From assembly GCA_945865605.1 (NCBI GenBank), contig CAMBEL010000006.1, forward strand, positions 1-63,693: a DNA stretch of 63,693 bases, given 5' to 3'. The notes beneath the pieces were generated by a model. The model did not search any database. It worked only from the letters and a program-made list of their open reading frames with translations, and was not told the origin of the DNA. The position numbers and the translations under genes were made by a program. Source of the stretch: Bifidobacterium breve. GTDB lineage: Bacteria; Actinomycetota; Acidimicrobiia; IMCC26256; JAENVU01. Positions 1-7,860 of this stretch are shown here, piece after piece (within the stretch, counting starts at the first letter, position 1; the number at the start of each line of letters is the position of its first letter).

Positions 1-563
1 GAGACGTAGAACACATCTCGGACACCATCGTGCTGCTCCTGATCTATTTCGTCAGGCTCGACCATTGAATGCGGTTCCCCGAAACGGTCAATTGAAAGTC
101 CGACCTCGACCAGAACCTCGGGGTTTGCGTAATCGACAAGTTTTGGACCCACGATCCCGGCGTTCGACCTGTAGGCCTCCTCGACTAGCAGGCGAATGGC
201 GTCTACATCAGGAATGACATCGTCCTGAAGAAACACCAAGAACATCGCGCCGCTAACTGACCCCAACGCTTCGTTCGCGGCAGCCGCGAATCCGATGTTC
301 TCTGGGATTCTCCGCACGAACGCATTAGGCAACTTCAAAGCGACGCGTGGCGTCGGATCGACTTCTGATCCTGAGTCGATCACCAACACCGTCAGTTCTG
401 GATAATCAGAACTCGCGAGTGCCTCGAGTGCCTCGTCGAAACAGGCATCCGGATCCTTAGTAACCACCACGGCGACTACGGGCGGGATACTCGCGAGAAC
501 TACGTCCGGAGCATCGCCATACGAGGTTTGCGGGCCGTCTGAGGGCGGCGCTGCTTCGTCCAT
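1..563 (-). CDS. GT2 family glycosyltransferase, C-terminus cut off by the window edge
   Basis: I translated this from the sequence because it is missing from the ORF track, which lists only closed ORFs. It begins MDEAAPPSDG and reads as a GT-A fold family 2 glycosyltransferase: strand and loop VVAVVVTKDP near residue 30, then VLVIDSGS, NIGFAAAANEAL and the metal/nucleotide-binding FLQDDVIPD (acidic DxD-type motif). About 187 residues are visible and the frame is still open at base 1. Such enzymes transfer a sugar from a nucleotide-sugar donor at the cytoplasmic face of the membrane. A TAGGCT hexamer lies 10 bases before the ATG. It is transcribed away from the F420 genes. Acceptor and donor cannot be told. 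Family assignment is firm; the role in cell-envelope glycan synthesis is inferred from the sugar genes nearby. Confidence 0.82.
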   Translation of the reverse strand, partial: MDEAAPPSDGPQTSYGDAPDVVLASIPPVVAVVVTKDPDACFDEALEALASSDYPELTVLVIDSGSEVDPTPRVALKLPNAFVRRIPENIGFAAAANEALGSVSGAMFLVFLQDDVIPDVDAIRLLVEEAYRSNAGIVGPKLVDYANPEVLVEVGLSIDRFGEPHSMVEPDEIDQEQHDGVRDVFYV

Positions 564-681
564 GGGCCGTGTCAGCCTATGCCCAGCATGCCGCAGTTAT
601 CGGAATGGTGCGAGACCTGAACGCACCCGGAAAGGCAGGTCACCTTTTCGGCTTGGTGTTCCGGCTGCTTATTTCGGCTGC

Positions 682-710
682 TTGCAATAGTTAGCAATAT
701 GGGTTACAGT
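682..710 (+). promoter_or_regulatory. putative promoter of the small protein gene
   Basis: TTGCAA (-35-like) and TACAGT (-10-like) are separated by exactly 17 bases, about 28 bases ahead of an ATG that has a good Shine-Dalgarno sequence. This is a match to sigma-70-type consensus only; no start site is known. Confidence 0.35.
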
Positions 711-738
711 GTACGCACCTCAAACCAAGGAGCCACCC

Positions 739-1185
739 ATGAGTTTCGATGTCCGCAAAAACGCAACCGATGCTATGTATGTCGTCGTAGGAGTAGGCGT
801 GCTCGGATATCAGCAAGTCCAAGTGCGCCGGCGCGAAGCCACCACGCGTTTCGACGGCATGGCGCGCAACACCCGAGAAGGCATCGACTCGCAGACCGAA
901 GCCCTACGTACCCGCACCGACGGCTGGACCGAGACCTTCGGATCAGTTCTCGCAACCGTAAGCACCCAGGTACTCGACGCCGTAAACGCCGTCCGCGAAG
1001 TGCCTGCCAATGTCGCCCCCCGTCAATGGGTTGAGCCGGTAATCGGCGATATCCGCACCCGCGTTGAACCACTTGTCGAGCAAGTCAAGGTACTGCCCGT
1101 CAGCGACATTGTGGCGACGATTCCTGGGTACATCAACAAGGCCGTCGAAATCGGCAAAGCTCGCGTGCAGTCGGTGCGCAACTGA
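739..1185 (+). CDS. small coiled protein of unknown function (148 aa)
   Basis: The start is ATG 739, with AAGGAG at 727-732 and six bases of spacing; the ORF track's earlier GTG at 709 lies inside the predicted promoter. A short hydrophobic N-terminal stretch (MYVVVGVGVLGYQQ) is followed by a basic segment (VQVRRREA) and a long amphipathic, probably helical region that ends basic. This layout, a short membrane-touching segment plus helices, is common in small actinobacterial proteins of unknown role. It sits alone between a divergent glycosyltransferase and the F420 genes. I do not recognise a named family and propose no function. Good RBS, promoter and codon pattern make it a real gene. Confidence 0.7.
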   Translation: MSFDVRKNATDAMYVVVGVGVLGYQQVQVRRREATTRFDGMARNTREGIDSQTEALRTRTDGWTETFGSVLATVSTQVLDAVNAVREVPANVAPRQWVEPVIGDIRTRVEPLVEQVKVLPVSDIVATIPGYINKAVEIGKARVQSVRN

Positions 1186-1236
1186 CCTGATCAAGGGCGA
1201 TGCAGCCTCCCCTCTAAGAAGGGGCTCTTGCATCTG

Positions 1237-1242
1237 TACGCT
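1237..1242 (+). promoter_or_regulatory. leaderless-type -10 element of cofD
   Basis: TACGCT followed by six bases and then ATG 1249. No Shine-Dalgarno sequence precedes the ATG, so transcription probably starts at or next to the start codon. Confidence 0.45.
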
Positions 1243-1248
1243 TCCACA

Positions 1249-2187
1249 ATGCTCGTTGCTCTTGCCGGTGGTGTTGGTGCAGCTCGCTTCCTGAGCGGCC
1301 TCGTTCGCGTCGTCCCCGAAGACGTATTGACGGTCATCGTCAATACTGCCGATGACGAAACATTTTGGGGTCTAAAGGTCTCACCGGATCTCGACACAAT
1401 CACATACACGCTTGCAGGATGTGTACACCCCGAACAAGGTTGGGGACGCGTCGACGAAACCTTCACGGTGATTGACGGGCTCGCACGTTTCGGGTGCGAT
1501 GCCTGGTTCCGACTCGGGGATCACGATCTATCGACGCATCTATTTCGCACCAGCCGCCTGGCCGAAGGCGCAACACTCGCCGAGGTGACCGAAGAGATCA
1601 CACGAGCGTGGGGGTTACAACCGAAACTTTTACCTATGAGCAACGATCGCGTCGCTACCCGCGTGACGATCCGTGACGACGATGGCAGCCTCACCAATCT
1701 CGCGATGCAGGACTGGTTCGTCAAGGAACGGTCTAGGGGCCCAGTAACCGCAGTCGATTTCGACGGCGCAATGGAGGCAAGTCCTGCGCCCGGTGTCCTC
1801 GAAGCGATCGCTACGGCCGACACGGTAATTGTGTGTCCGTCGAACCCGGTGATTTCGATTGGACCGATTCTCGCGATACCAGGCATACGCGAGGCGCTTA
1901 AAGAGCGACGCGATCGCGTCGTTGGGATAAGCCCGATCATTGCCGGTGCCCCCGTGAAGGGTCCTGCGGACAAGTTGATGGCCCCTTTAGGAATCGAAGT
2001 CACTTGCGTCGGCGTTGCACGGGCGTATGCAGACTTCTGTGGAACACTCGTCATCGATTCCTTGGACGCGCGCCATACCACTGCGATCGAAGAGCTCGGA
2101 GTGCACGCGGTCGTGACAAACACGTTGATGACCGACGCACGTGTTTCTGCGGCCCTCGCGCAATGCACCCTAGAAGCTGTGGCTTGA
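1249..2187 (+). CDS. cofD: 2-phospho-L-lactate transferase CofD/FbiA (coenzyme F420 biosynthesis)
   Basis: CofD joins the phospholactyl (or, in actinobacteria, phosphoenolpyruvyl) group of a GDP-activated intermediate to the deazaflavin Fo, giving (dehydro-)F420-0 in the cytoplasm. The protein opens with the family signature LAGGVGAARFLSGL and keeps NTADDETFWGL, GDHDLSTHLFRT and CPSNPVISIGPIL, all typical of CofD. At 312 residues it has the usual length. I chose ATG 1249 over the ORF track's TTG 1228 because the signature normally begins right at the N-terminus and a -10 hexamer sits six bases upstream. It leads an operon with cofE and a reductase gene. In mycobacteria the same gene is called fbiA. 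Assignment is secure; which activated donor is used is not visible. Confidence 0.95.
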   Translation: MLVALAGGVGAARFLSGLVRVVPEDVLTVIVNTADDETFWGLKVSPDLDTITYTLAGCVHPEQGWGRVDETFTVIDGLARFGCDAWFRLGDHDLSTHLFRTSRLAEGATLAEVTEEITRAWGLQPKLLPMSNDRVATRVTIRDDDGSLTNLAMQDWFVKERSRGPVTAVDFDGAMEASPAPGVLEAIATADTVIVCPSNPVISIGPILAIPGIREALKERRDRVVGISPIIAGAPVKGPADKLMAPLGIEVTCVGVARAYADFCGTLVIDSLDARHTTAIEELGVHAVVTNTLMTDARVSAALAQCTLEAVA

Positions 2188-2190
2188 CGC

Positions 2191-2901
2191 GTGGGCAACC
2201 TTGAAATTATTGGGATCGAAGGAATCGGCGAGATCAGCGATGGTGACTCGTTGGCCGAGATCATCTCTGCGGCGGCGGCAACTCAGGGATCGCCATTGCG
2301 GGCTGACGACTGCTTGGTGGTAACGCAAAAGGTGGTTTCGAAAGCCGAAGGGCGGCTCGTTGCGCTCGACCATGACGACACAGAAGGGCGACTGGCTCTT
2401 ATCGAAGCCGAATCGCATCGGATATTGCGGCGACGCGGCGACCTCATCATCAGCGAGACGAAACACGGCTTCATTTGCGCTAATGCTGGGATTGACCTCT
2501 CGAATGTCGATGACGGCGTCGTTGCTTTGTTGCCAAAAGACGGTGACACGTCGGCGCACCGCATCCGCAACGCGATCCGAGCTTCGGCTGGGATTGAAAT
2601 AGGCGTCGTCATTTCCGACACCTTCGGTCGAGCGTGGCGGCATGGACTCACGGATGTCGCGATTGGAGTCGCCGGGCTTGCAGCAATTCTCGATCTTCGC
2701 GGCGAAAACGATTCGCGCGGCCGCGAGTTGCGTGTAACCGAAGTTGCATTAGCTGATGAAGTCGCCGGAGCGGCCGAACTAGTAATGGGGAAAGCTTTGG
2801 GAATTCCGGCGGCGATCGTGCGCGGTCTTGAAGCGGCTTGGTTTGTTGACGGTTCAGTGCGCGACTTGATCCGTCCTGCTCGCGATGACTTGTTCAGATG
2901 A
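2191..2901 (+). CDS. cofE: coenzyme F420-0:L-glutamate ligase CofE (FbiB N-terminal half)
   Basis: CofE adds L-glutamates to F420-0 with GTP. Diagnostic stretches are VVTQKVVSKAEGR, the acidic ISETKHGFICANAGID and ISDTFGRAWRHG, followed by the GGENDSRG-like RGENDSRGREL. It is 236 residues, the length of the stand-alone archaeal enzyme rather than the roughly 450-residue mycobacterial FbiB fusion. The start is GTG 2191, three bases after the cofD stop, so translation is probably coupled. The stop overlaps the next gene by four bases (ATGA). The missing C-terminal FbiB domain is encoded by that next gene. Confidence 0.94.
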   Translation: MGNLEIIGIEGIGEISDGDSLAEIISAAAATQGSPLRADDCLVVTQKVVSKAEGRLVALDHDDTEGRLALIEAESHRILRRRGDLIISETKHGFICANAGIDLSNVDDGVVALLPKDGDTSAHRIRNAIRASAGIEIGVVISDTFGRAWRHGLTDVAIGVAGLAAILDLRGENDSRGRELRVTEVALADEVAGAAELVMGKALGIPAAIVRGLEAAWFVDGSVRDLIRPARDDLFR

Positions 2902-3521
2902 CAGAACCAGGCTTGGATCGCACACCTAGTTTTATCGATGCGCGACGTTCAGTCCGCTCGTTCGATACCGCACCGGTCTCGCGGGCAACGCTCGACATGC
3001 TCATTTCTGCCGCGTGCACCGCGCCGGCGCCACATCACTCGCGACCGTGGCGGTTCGTCATCATCGATTCCGCCGAGGGCAAAGAATCTCTCGCCGTCGG
3101 CATGGCAGCGCGTTGGCGCCAGGACTTGGAGGCTGACGGCATCGATGATTTGCGGATCGTAGAACTCGTTAGTGCTTCACATCAAAAATTGATCTCGGCC
3201 CCAACCCTCATTCTGGGATGCCTCACATGGGACGGCCTAGACCGCTACCCAGACGAAGCCAGAAAGCGGGCTGAATGGGGAATGGCCTTGCTCTCGCTGG
3301 GAGCCGCTGTCGAGAACCTAATGCTGGCAGCATCCGCCGTAGGCCTTGCATCGTGTTGGATAGCAGCACCGATCTTCTGTCCAGAGGAAGCTCGAGACGC
3401 TCTCGGTCTTGCCGTGGACTGGCTTCCACACGCGTTGGTCACCGTAGGCAACCAGGACCCCAAGTATTCGGCGCCACCGCGACGGGATATAGATCTTTCA
3501 ACACTCAGAGTCCACCGCTGA
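2898..3521 (+). CDS. nitroreductase-fold FMN protein, probable dehydro-F420-0 reductase (FbiB C-terminal half)
   Basis: A 207-residue nitroreductase-family protein: the opening ARRSVRSFDTAPVSRATL is the FMN phosphate-binding signature, followed by AACTAPAPHHSRPWRFV and a C-terminal region ending PPRRDIDLSTL. In mycobacterial FbiB this domain is fused behind the CofE domain and uses FMN to reduce dehydro-F420-0 to F420-0. Here it is a separate gene overlapping cofE by four bases (ATGA), so the same role is a strong inference from sequence and position. A generic F420- or NAD(P)H-using nitroreductase is the alternative. It converges on the surface-sugar operon, with only 13 bases between the stop codons. 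Confidence 0.8.
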   Translation: MTEPGLDRTPSFIDARRSVRSFDTAPVSRATLDMLISAACTAPAPHHSRPWRFVIIDSAEGKESLAVGMAARWRQDLEADGIDDLRIVELVSASHQKLISAPTLILGCLTWDGLDRYPDEARKRAEWGMALLSLGAAVENLMLAASAVGLASCWIAAPIFCPEEARDALGLAVDWLPHALVTVGNQDPKYSAPPRRDIDLSTLRVHR

Positions 3522-3534
3522 CGGAAGCCTGAAT

Positions 3535-4476
3535 TCAGTTGTTGGCCTTGAACCAATCCAGAGTTCTCGATACGCCCTCGTCCAAACTGGTGAATGGCTT
3601 CCACCCAAGTTGTATTTCAGCTCGACCAGGATCCAACGCCGAACGCGCAAGCTCCCCGGCCCGCGCCGGAGCGTGCGATGGTGGATCCGGATAACCGACT
3701 CCGCGCGCAATGGCGGCGTACAACTCGAGCACGCTCGTTTCGACGCCGGTTCCTATGTTAATTACGAGTCCACTCCCCCGTTCGGCGGCGCGGACAAATG
3801 CATCGACAACATCATCGACATACACGAAGTCGCGCGTCTGCTCACCATCTCCAAAAACCGTCGCGCGTCGTTTGCTCAGCATGAGTCCCGCAAAGATCGA
3901 CACCACACCAGCTTCCCCGTGGGGATCCTGGCGCGGGCCATAGACATTTGCGAGTGCAAGTGCGGTGTATTGCAGCCCGTGTAGCTGGCTGTAGTAGTGC
4001 AAGTAGTCACCCGCGGCTTTTTTCGCGACCCCATACGGTGATTCGGGATGTTGCGGATGATCCTCTGTAACCGGCAAGTGCTCCGGCGTGCCATAAATTG
4101 TGCCACCGGAACTCGCGAACACGACCTTCTGCGTCTTTGCGGCTACGGCGCCCTGGCAAACGTTCAGCGTGCCAATGATGTTGACCTCAGCATCGAAGGT
4201 CGGTCTCGAAACCGACACGCGCACATCGGCTTGTGCCGCTAGATGGAACACGACATCGGGTTTTCGGTGAGCTATCAAATCGGTAACCGCTGCAGACCGA
4301 ACATCGATCCGGTGGAAGGAGAATTTTCTATTTCCGGCCGCTCGGGCATCTGTGAGATTTCCTAACGAGCCCGTTGATAGATCGTCTACGACATCCACGT
4401 ACCAGCCCTCTGCAAGGAGGCGATCGGTGAGCGTAGAACCGATGAATCCTGCCCCTCCTGTGACAAGCGCCTTCAT
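3535..4476 (-). CDS. UDP-sugar 4-epimerase, GalE type
   Basis: An extended SDR of 313 residues. It starts MKALVTGGAGFIGS (NAD-binding glycine motif), has SSGGTIYG and the catalytic pair in SPYGVAKK, and keeps NVYGPRQDPHGEAGVV and RDFVYVDDVV. From memory the whole chain resembles the mycobacterial UDP-galactose 4-epimerase GalE1 (Rv3634c). It should interconvert UDP-glucose and UDP-galactose, or their amino or uronic derivatives, in the cytoplasm. I chose ATG 4476 because the Rossmann motif begins there and GAGG lies just upstream; the ORF track's 4524 start would overlap the preceding gene. It is the last gene of the long minus-strand sugar operon, 29 bases behind the nucleotidyltransferase. 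Confidence 0.85.
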   Translation of the reverse strand: MKALVTGGAGFIGSTLTDRLLAEGWYVDVVDDLSTGSLGNLTDARAAGNRKFSFHRIDVRSAAVTDLIAHRKPDVVFHLAAQADVRVSVSRPTFDAEVNIIGTLNVCQGAVAAKTQKVVFASSGGTIYGTPEHLPVTEDHPQHPESPYGVAKKAAGDYLHYYSQLHGLQYTALALANVYGPRQDPHGEAGVVSIFAGLMLSKRRATVFGDGEQTRDFVYVDDVVDAFVRAAERGSGLVINIGTGVETSVLELYAAIARGVGYPDPPSHAPARAGELARSALDPGRAEIQLGWKPFTSLDEGVSRTLDWFKANN

Positions 4477-4505
4477 TCCGCCTCGCTTCTTTTCATCTGT
4501 GTCGC

Positions 4506-5510
4506 TCACGCCGAGTCGTCGCACGCAAGGGATACGTCTACAGCGACAACCTTTTGGTTAACCGTAGACCCCCTCGCCAGGAAGGCGTTGGTCAACAGCA
4601 CCGAACGCCGCACAGTCGACTCGGCGCTCACTTCCACACCGGGGCCAAGCACCGAGTCTTCGACCACAGCACCGGATCCAACTACAGCGCGTTCACCTAT
4701 GAGTACCGGTGCCGTCAATATCGCATCGTCAGCAATCACGGCTCCTGGTTGCACCCAAACTCCGGGGCTTCGAGCGATCGCTCCTGCTATCGGAGGGCTG
4801 CCGAGGCGGCCTGCAACAACGTCGTGATGCGCTTCGAAGAACTTTTGTGGTGTTCCGATATCCAACCAGTAGGAATCTGATTGAACCGCATAAAGACGTC
4901 CTGGATTCTCCAACATCCGTGGGAACGTTTCCCGTTCTATGGATACGTTGAGGCGCGCAGGGATGCGGTCGAGTACCTCTGGTTCAAGCACGTACGTTCC
5001 CGCATTTATCCAGTTGGTCGGTGCTTGCTCGCGCGGAGGCTTCTCAATGAATGCGATTACCTCGCCGTCGTCATGGGTCGGTACAACCCCAAAGCCCGAC
5101 GGGTCATCGACCTTCGCGAGCGAGATTGTTGCCTCAGCGCCGCGGTCTATATGAAAGTTGACGAATGCGGTCAGATCCAAGTCGGTCAGCACGTCGCCAT
5201 TGCAAACGACAACGCGTTCGTCAATACCGTCCGCTGCAAACCTGATGCCTCCTGCCGTACCGAGGGGTTCATCCTCGACTACGAAACGAAGTTTGATTCC
5301 GCTGAAATATCCTTCGGAAAAATGTTCTGTGAAGGCTTCTGGCAAGTAGCCCAGCGACAGGACGGCCTCCGTCACACCATGACTCGCCAGCCACGTGAGT
5401 TGCCGTTCAATAAACGGTACGTTCGCGATCGGGAGCAGTGGCTTCGGCGTCCTATATGTAAGCGGCCTTAGGCGCGTCCCCCGCCCGCCTACAAGTACGA
5501 CCGCCTTCAC
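4506..5510 (-). CDS. NDP-sugar pyrophosphorylase, ManB/RmlA2-like
   Basis: A sugar-1-phosphate nucleotidyltransferase of 334 residues. VLVGGRGTRLRPLTYRTPKP is the nucleotide-binding signature, followed by LGTAGGI, VCNGDVLTDLDL (metal-binding Asp), EKPP, NAGTYVLEP and a C-terminal hexapeptide-repeat tail (IADDAILTAPVLIGERAVVG). It closely follows mycobacterial Rv3264c, annotated as a GDP-mannose pyrophosphorylase (ManB/RmlA2), so GDP-mannose is the best guess; dTDP- or UDP-glucose remains possible. GTG 5510 overlaps the preceding gene's stop by four bases, showing translational coupling. Its position next to F420 genes and a WbbL-like transferase repeats the mycobacterial gene order. Confidence 0.85.
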   Translation of the reverse strand: MKAVVLVGGRGTRLRPLTYRTPKPLLPIANVPFIERQLTWLASHGVTEAVLSLGYLPEAFTEHFSEGYFSGIKLRFVVEDEPLGTAGGIRFAADGIDERVVVCNGDVLTDLDLTAFVNFHIDRGAEATISLAKVDDPSGFGVVPTHDDGEVIAFIEKPPREQAPTNWINAGTYVLEPEVLDRIPARLNVSIERETFPRMLENPGRLYAVQSDSYWLDIGTPQKFFEAHHDVVAGRLGSPPIAGAIARSPGVWVQPGAVIADDAILTAPVLIGERAVVGSGAVVEDSVLGPGVEVSAESTVRRSVLLTNAFLARGSTVNQKVVAVDVSLACDDSA

Positions 5511-6250
5511 GGGGTGCTGGTTGTCGTTACGCCCGCTGCCGTCGTCGGAATCGTTACTTCTGCCACAGGTAACGGCACCTGTTCCTGCGCTGGCATATCG
5601 GAAATATTTGTCATCGCCGCGTCAGCTCCAGGAGGCTTCTCGAGTTTGTCGCCCTTCGGCAAGTAATAGATCGCAATGATGTCGCCATTTTGTGGGCGAT
5701 AGTCCGAAGGGTTCCCGGTTCTGGTCTCCGTGGGCCATGGCTTTCCCTCGTTGCCGACGATCCAAGACAGCTCTGCCGGTTTGGCGTCTTTACCCTTGCC
5801 GCACTTGCCACCATTGGCATGTGTCACTGCATCCCAAGCCTGTATCGAATCTGAAGAAATACTCCAGCCCGCGAATCCGAAGTACCGACCGAGGGTTGTG
5901 CGCTTCCCGGCTTCGTCTGTCGAGAACGGATGCATGTGAATCAAGCCGTCGCCGTGCGAATGGAGGCCTGCCCCGACTCCAGCCTGATTCACTCTGTCGT
6001 GGAACTCGGGGGCGGGACCCAACCAGTTACCGCAGACGTTCACTCCTAGATACGCATGCCAATGCTCGCCAAGCTTGGGCGATACATCGGCACCGGCATC
6101 ATTTCGGGCTTTCGTGAAAACGATTCCAAGGATTCCGACCATGATCACAGCGCCAATTACAACTGACCAAGCACGCGAAGCACCGGCCTTCTTGGGGCGC
6201 CGAACCCGCGAGCGGATCCGCGCACGGCTGTACTTGCTCTGCTTCGCCAT
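5507..6250 (-). CDS. His-rich single-pass membrane protein of unknown function
   Basis: A 247-residue protein with a strongly basic N-terminus (KYSRARIRSRVRRPKK), one transmembrane helix (about residues 28-46, VVIGAVIMVGILGIVFT), an outside domain, and a Thr/Pro-rich tail (VTIPTTAAGVTTTSTP). The outer domain carries HWHAYLGVNVCGNW near residue 62 and HSHGDGLIHMHPF near residue 97, a cluster of six or more histidines plus Asp that looks suited to metal binding. I do not recognise a named family and infer no enzyme activity. It lies inside a sugar operon, 12 bases after the WbbL-like gene and overlapping the nucleotidyltransferase by four bases, so it is probably produced with the envelope-glycan enzymes. 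Confidence 0.72.
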   Translation of the reverse strand: MAKQSKYSRARIRSRVRRPKKAGASRAWSVVIGAVIMVGILGIVFTKARNDAGADVSPKLGEHWHAYLGVNVCGNWLGPAPEFHDRVNQAGVGAGLHSHGDGLIHMHPFSTDEAGKRTTLGRYFGFAGWSISSDSIQAWDAVTHANGGKCGKGKDAKPAELSWIVGNEGKPWPTETRTGNPSDYRPQNGDIIAIYYLPKGDKLEKPPGADAAMTNISDMPAQEQVPLPVAEVTIPTTAAGVTTTSTP

Positions 6251-6262
6251 GGCTTGCTCAGG

Positions 6263-7138
6263 CTACTCGGTGACCGGTTCAATTTTGGGTCGCGTTCGCA
6301 CCGATTCACGGAGGCCCTGTGCGAGTCCGCGGGCAGCAAGAAAAATTGCGGCGCCGGGCAACAGGAGTCGCCTTCGACCTTGCCACCAGTTGGCCGCATA
6401 TCGGTACGCGGCACGGTGGTGCCAATAAATAGACCGATACGGGCGGCCAGCTCGACTCACTCCAACTACATGGGTTACGCAGGCGGCCGGTTCGTAAGAA
6501 ACGCGCCAACCTGCTGCGTTGAGTCGCCGACAAAGATCGATGTCCTCGAAGAACATGAAGTACTCCTCGTCCCAGCCACCGACCACATCAAGAGCATCTC
6601 TACGCAACCAGACCGCTGCTCCGGAAAGCCAGTCGACGTCCCTCGGTATTTCCGGGTCGGCATCGAGCTCCCGATATGCGCGAGTGAAACGATTGCCCGG
6701 AGCGATTCCGCCCAGAAGCGCGTGGCCAATTGCATCAGTAATTCCGGGTGCTCGGCGCGCCGACGGATAAAGGGAGCCATCGGTGTTCAAGATCGCCGGG
6801 CCCAACGCCGCTAACCGTGGGTCGTCGACGAAACGATTCAGCATGTGCGCTGCTGCTCCGTTCTCAACTTCGACATCGGGATTCAATACTGCGATAACCG
6901 GTGCCGTGGTCGCCGCGATTCCTAAATTGGCAGCACGCCCGTATCCGAGGTTGGCCCCGGGCCGGACGATGGCTATGCCGGGGTAGTCGCGTTCAAGCAT
7001 CGCGACTGAACCGTCCTCGGAACCGTTATCAACCACCACGATCTCGACAGGGCCCAATTCCGAACCGACTAGCGCGTCAACGCAGGAAAACAACAGATGC
7101 CCAGCTTCGTAATTGACTACAACCGCGGCCCACTGCAC
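6263..7138 (-). CDS. GT2 rhamnosyltransferase-like protein (WbbL type)
   Basis: A family 2 glycosyltransferase of 291 residues. Motifs in order: VVVNYEAGHLL, VVVDNGSEDGS, GANLGYGRAANLGI, VLNPDVEV (DxD-equivalent), then DWLSGAAVWLRRDALD and FMFFEDIDLCRRL (the ED base motif typical of WbbL). In mycobacteria WbbL1 adds rhamnose from dTDP-rhamnose to the lipid-linked GlcNAc that anchors arabinogalactan. The same motifs, a dTDP-glucose dehydratase-like gene upstream and the manB-like gene downstream make a linker rhamnosyltransferase the best inference. rmlC and rmlD are not in the window, so the donor remains unproven. It follows the DPM1-like gene by eight bases. Confidence 0.84.
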   Translation of the reverse strand: MQWAAVVVNYEAGHLLFSCVDALVGSELGPVEIVVVDNGSEDGSVAMLERDYPGIAIVRPGANLGYGRAANLGIAATTAPVIAVLNPDVEVENGAAAHMLNRFVDDPRLAALGPAILNTDGSLYPSARRAPGITDAIGHALLGGIAPGNRFTRAYRELDADPEIPRDVDWLSGAAVWLRRDALDVVGGWDEEYFMFFEDIDLCRRLNAAGWRVSYEPAACVTHVVGVSRAGRPYRSIYWHHRAAYRYAANWWQGRRRLLLPGAAIFLAARGLAQGLRESVRTRPKIEPVTE

Positions 7139-7146
7139 GTACTGGC

Positions 7147-7860
7147 CTAGCTCTTAAACCGGTACTTAACTAGAGCGCCGATCGCTGAGAACCCATCACG
7201 CCATGTGATTTTCTTGCCATCGGCTAGCTCACGCCCAGCAAAACTGATTGGGACCTCGTAGATGCGGATTCCCTTCCGCAAGATTTTGGCCGTTATTTCC
7301 GGTTCAAAATCGAACCTGTCTGACTCGATAGTGAGACCATCGAGAACGCGTCGATCAAACAACTTGTAACAGGTCTCCATATCGGAGAGTGTCGTGTTGT
7401 AGAGAAGGTTCGTTGCAACTGAGAGCATCTTGTTCCCAAGCCAATGTGTGTACAGCATGTTGCGGCGTTCGCCCGTGAACCGAGATCCGTACACAACACT
7501 CGCTCGCCCCTTCAACATCGGAGCAATCAGTTTCGGCCAGTCTTCAGGGTCGTACTCAAGATCTGCATCCTGTATGAGCACCAGATCGCCAGTGACATTC
7601 TCTAGGCCTGTACGGATGGCTGCGCCCTTGCCCTGGTTGCGAGCATGACGCACGATCTTCACCGTGCTATCGCCAAGTTGTGACAAAACCGCTGTGGTGC
7701 CGTCATCGCTACCGTCATCGACAACTACGAATTCGCGTTCCAAGTCGAGGTCGACCGCTCGCATCCTGCGCAAAATCTCACCAACTGTGTTGCGTTCATT
7801 GAAGACAGGGACGATCACTGACAATTTTCTATATTGGACTACTCCGGTTGGATCGATCAT
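7147..7860 (-). CDS. GT2 polyprenyl-phosphate sugar transferase (DPM1-like)
   Basis: A 237-residue soluble GT2 enzyme. It shows [33 protein letters not shown], the donor-binding [15 protein letters not shown] and the DPM1/GtrB-type end [14 protein letters not shown]...[10 protein letters not shown]. Family members move mannose, glucose or another sugar from a nucleotide onto polyprenyl phosphate at the inner membrane face. No C-terminal membrane helices are present, so it probably binds the membrane peripherally. ATG 7860 overlaps the stop of the UDP-xylose synthase gene by four bases, so I prefer it to the ORF track's 7935. Sugar identity is not determined by the sequence. Confidence 0.86.
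   Translation of the reverse strand: MIDPTGVVQYRKLSVIVPVFNERNTVGEILRRMRAVDLDLEREFVVVDDGSDDGTTAVLSQLGDSTVKIVRHARNQGKGAAIRTGLENVTGDLVLIQDADLEYDPEDWPKLIAPMLKGRASVVYGSRFTGERRNMLYTHWLGNKMLSVATNLLYNTTLSDMETCYKLFDRRVLDGLTIESDRFDFEPEITAKILRKGIRIYEVPISFAGRELADGKKITWRDGFSAIGALVKYRFKS

Noticed and set aside
1211-1226. Terminator between the small protein gene and cofD
   Set aside because: CCCCT/AGGGG forms only a 5-bp stem with no U tract; too weak to list as a feature.
1521-2264. 247-aa minus-strand ORF opposite cofD
   Set aside because: Shadow of cofD: Ser/Arg/Thr-rich low-information translation, no family motif, while cofD has all its signatures.
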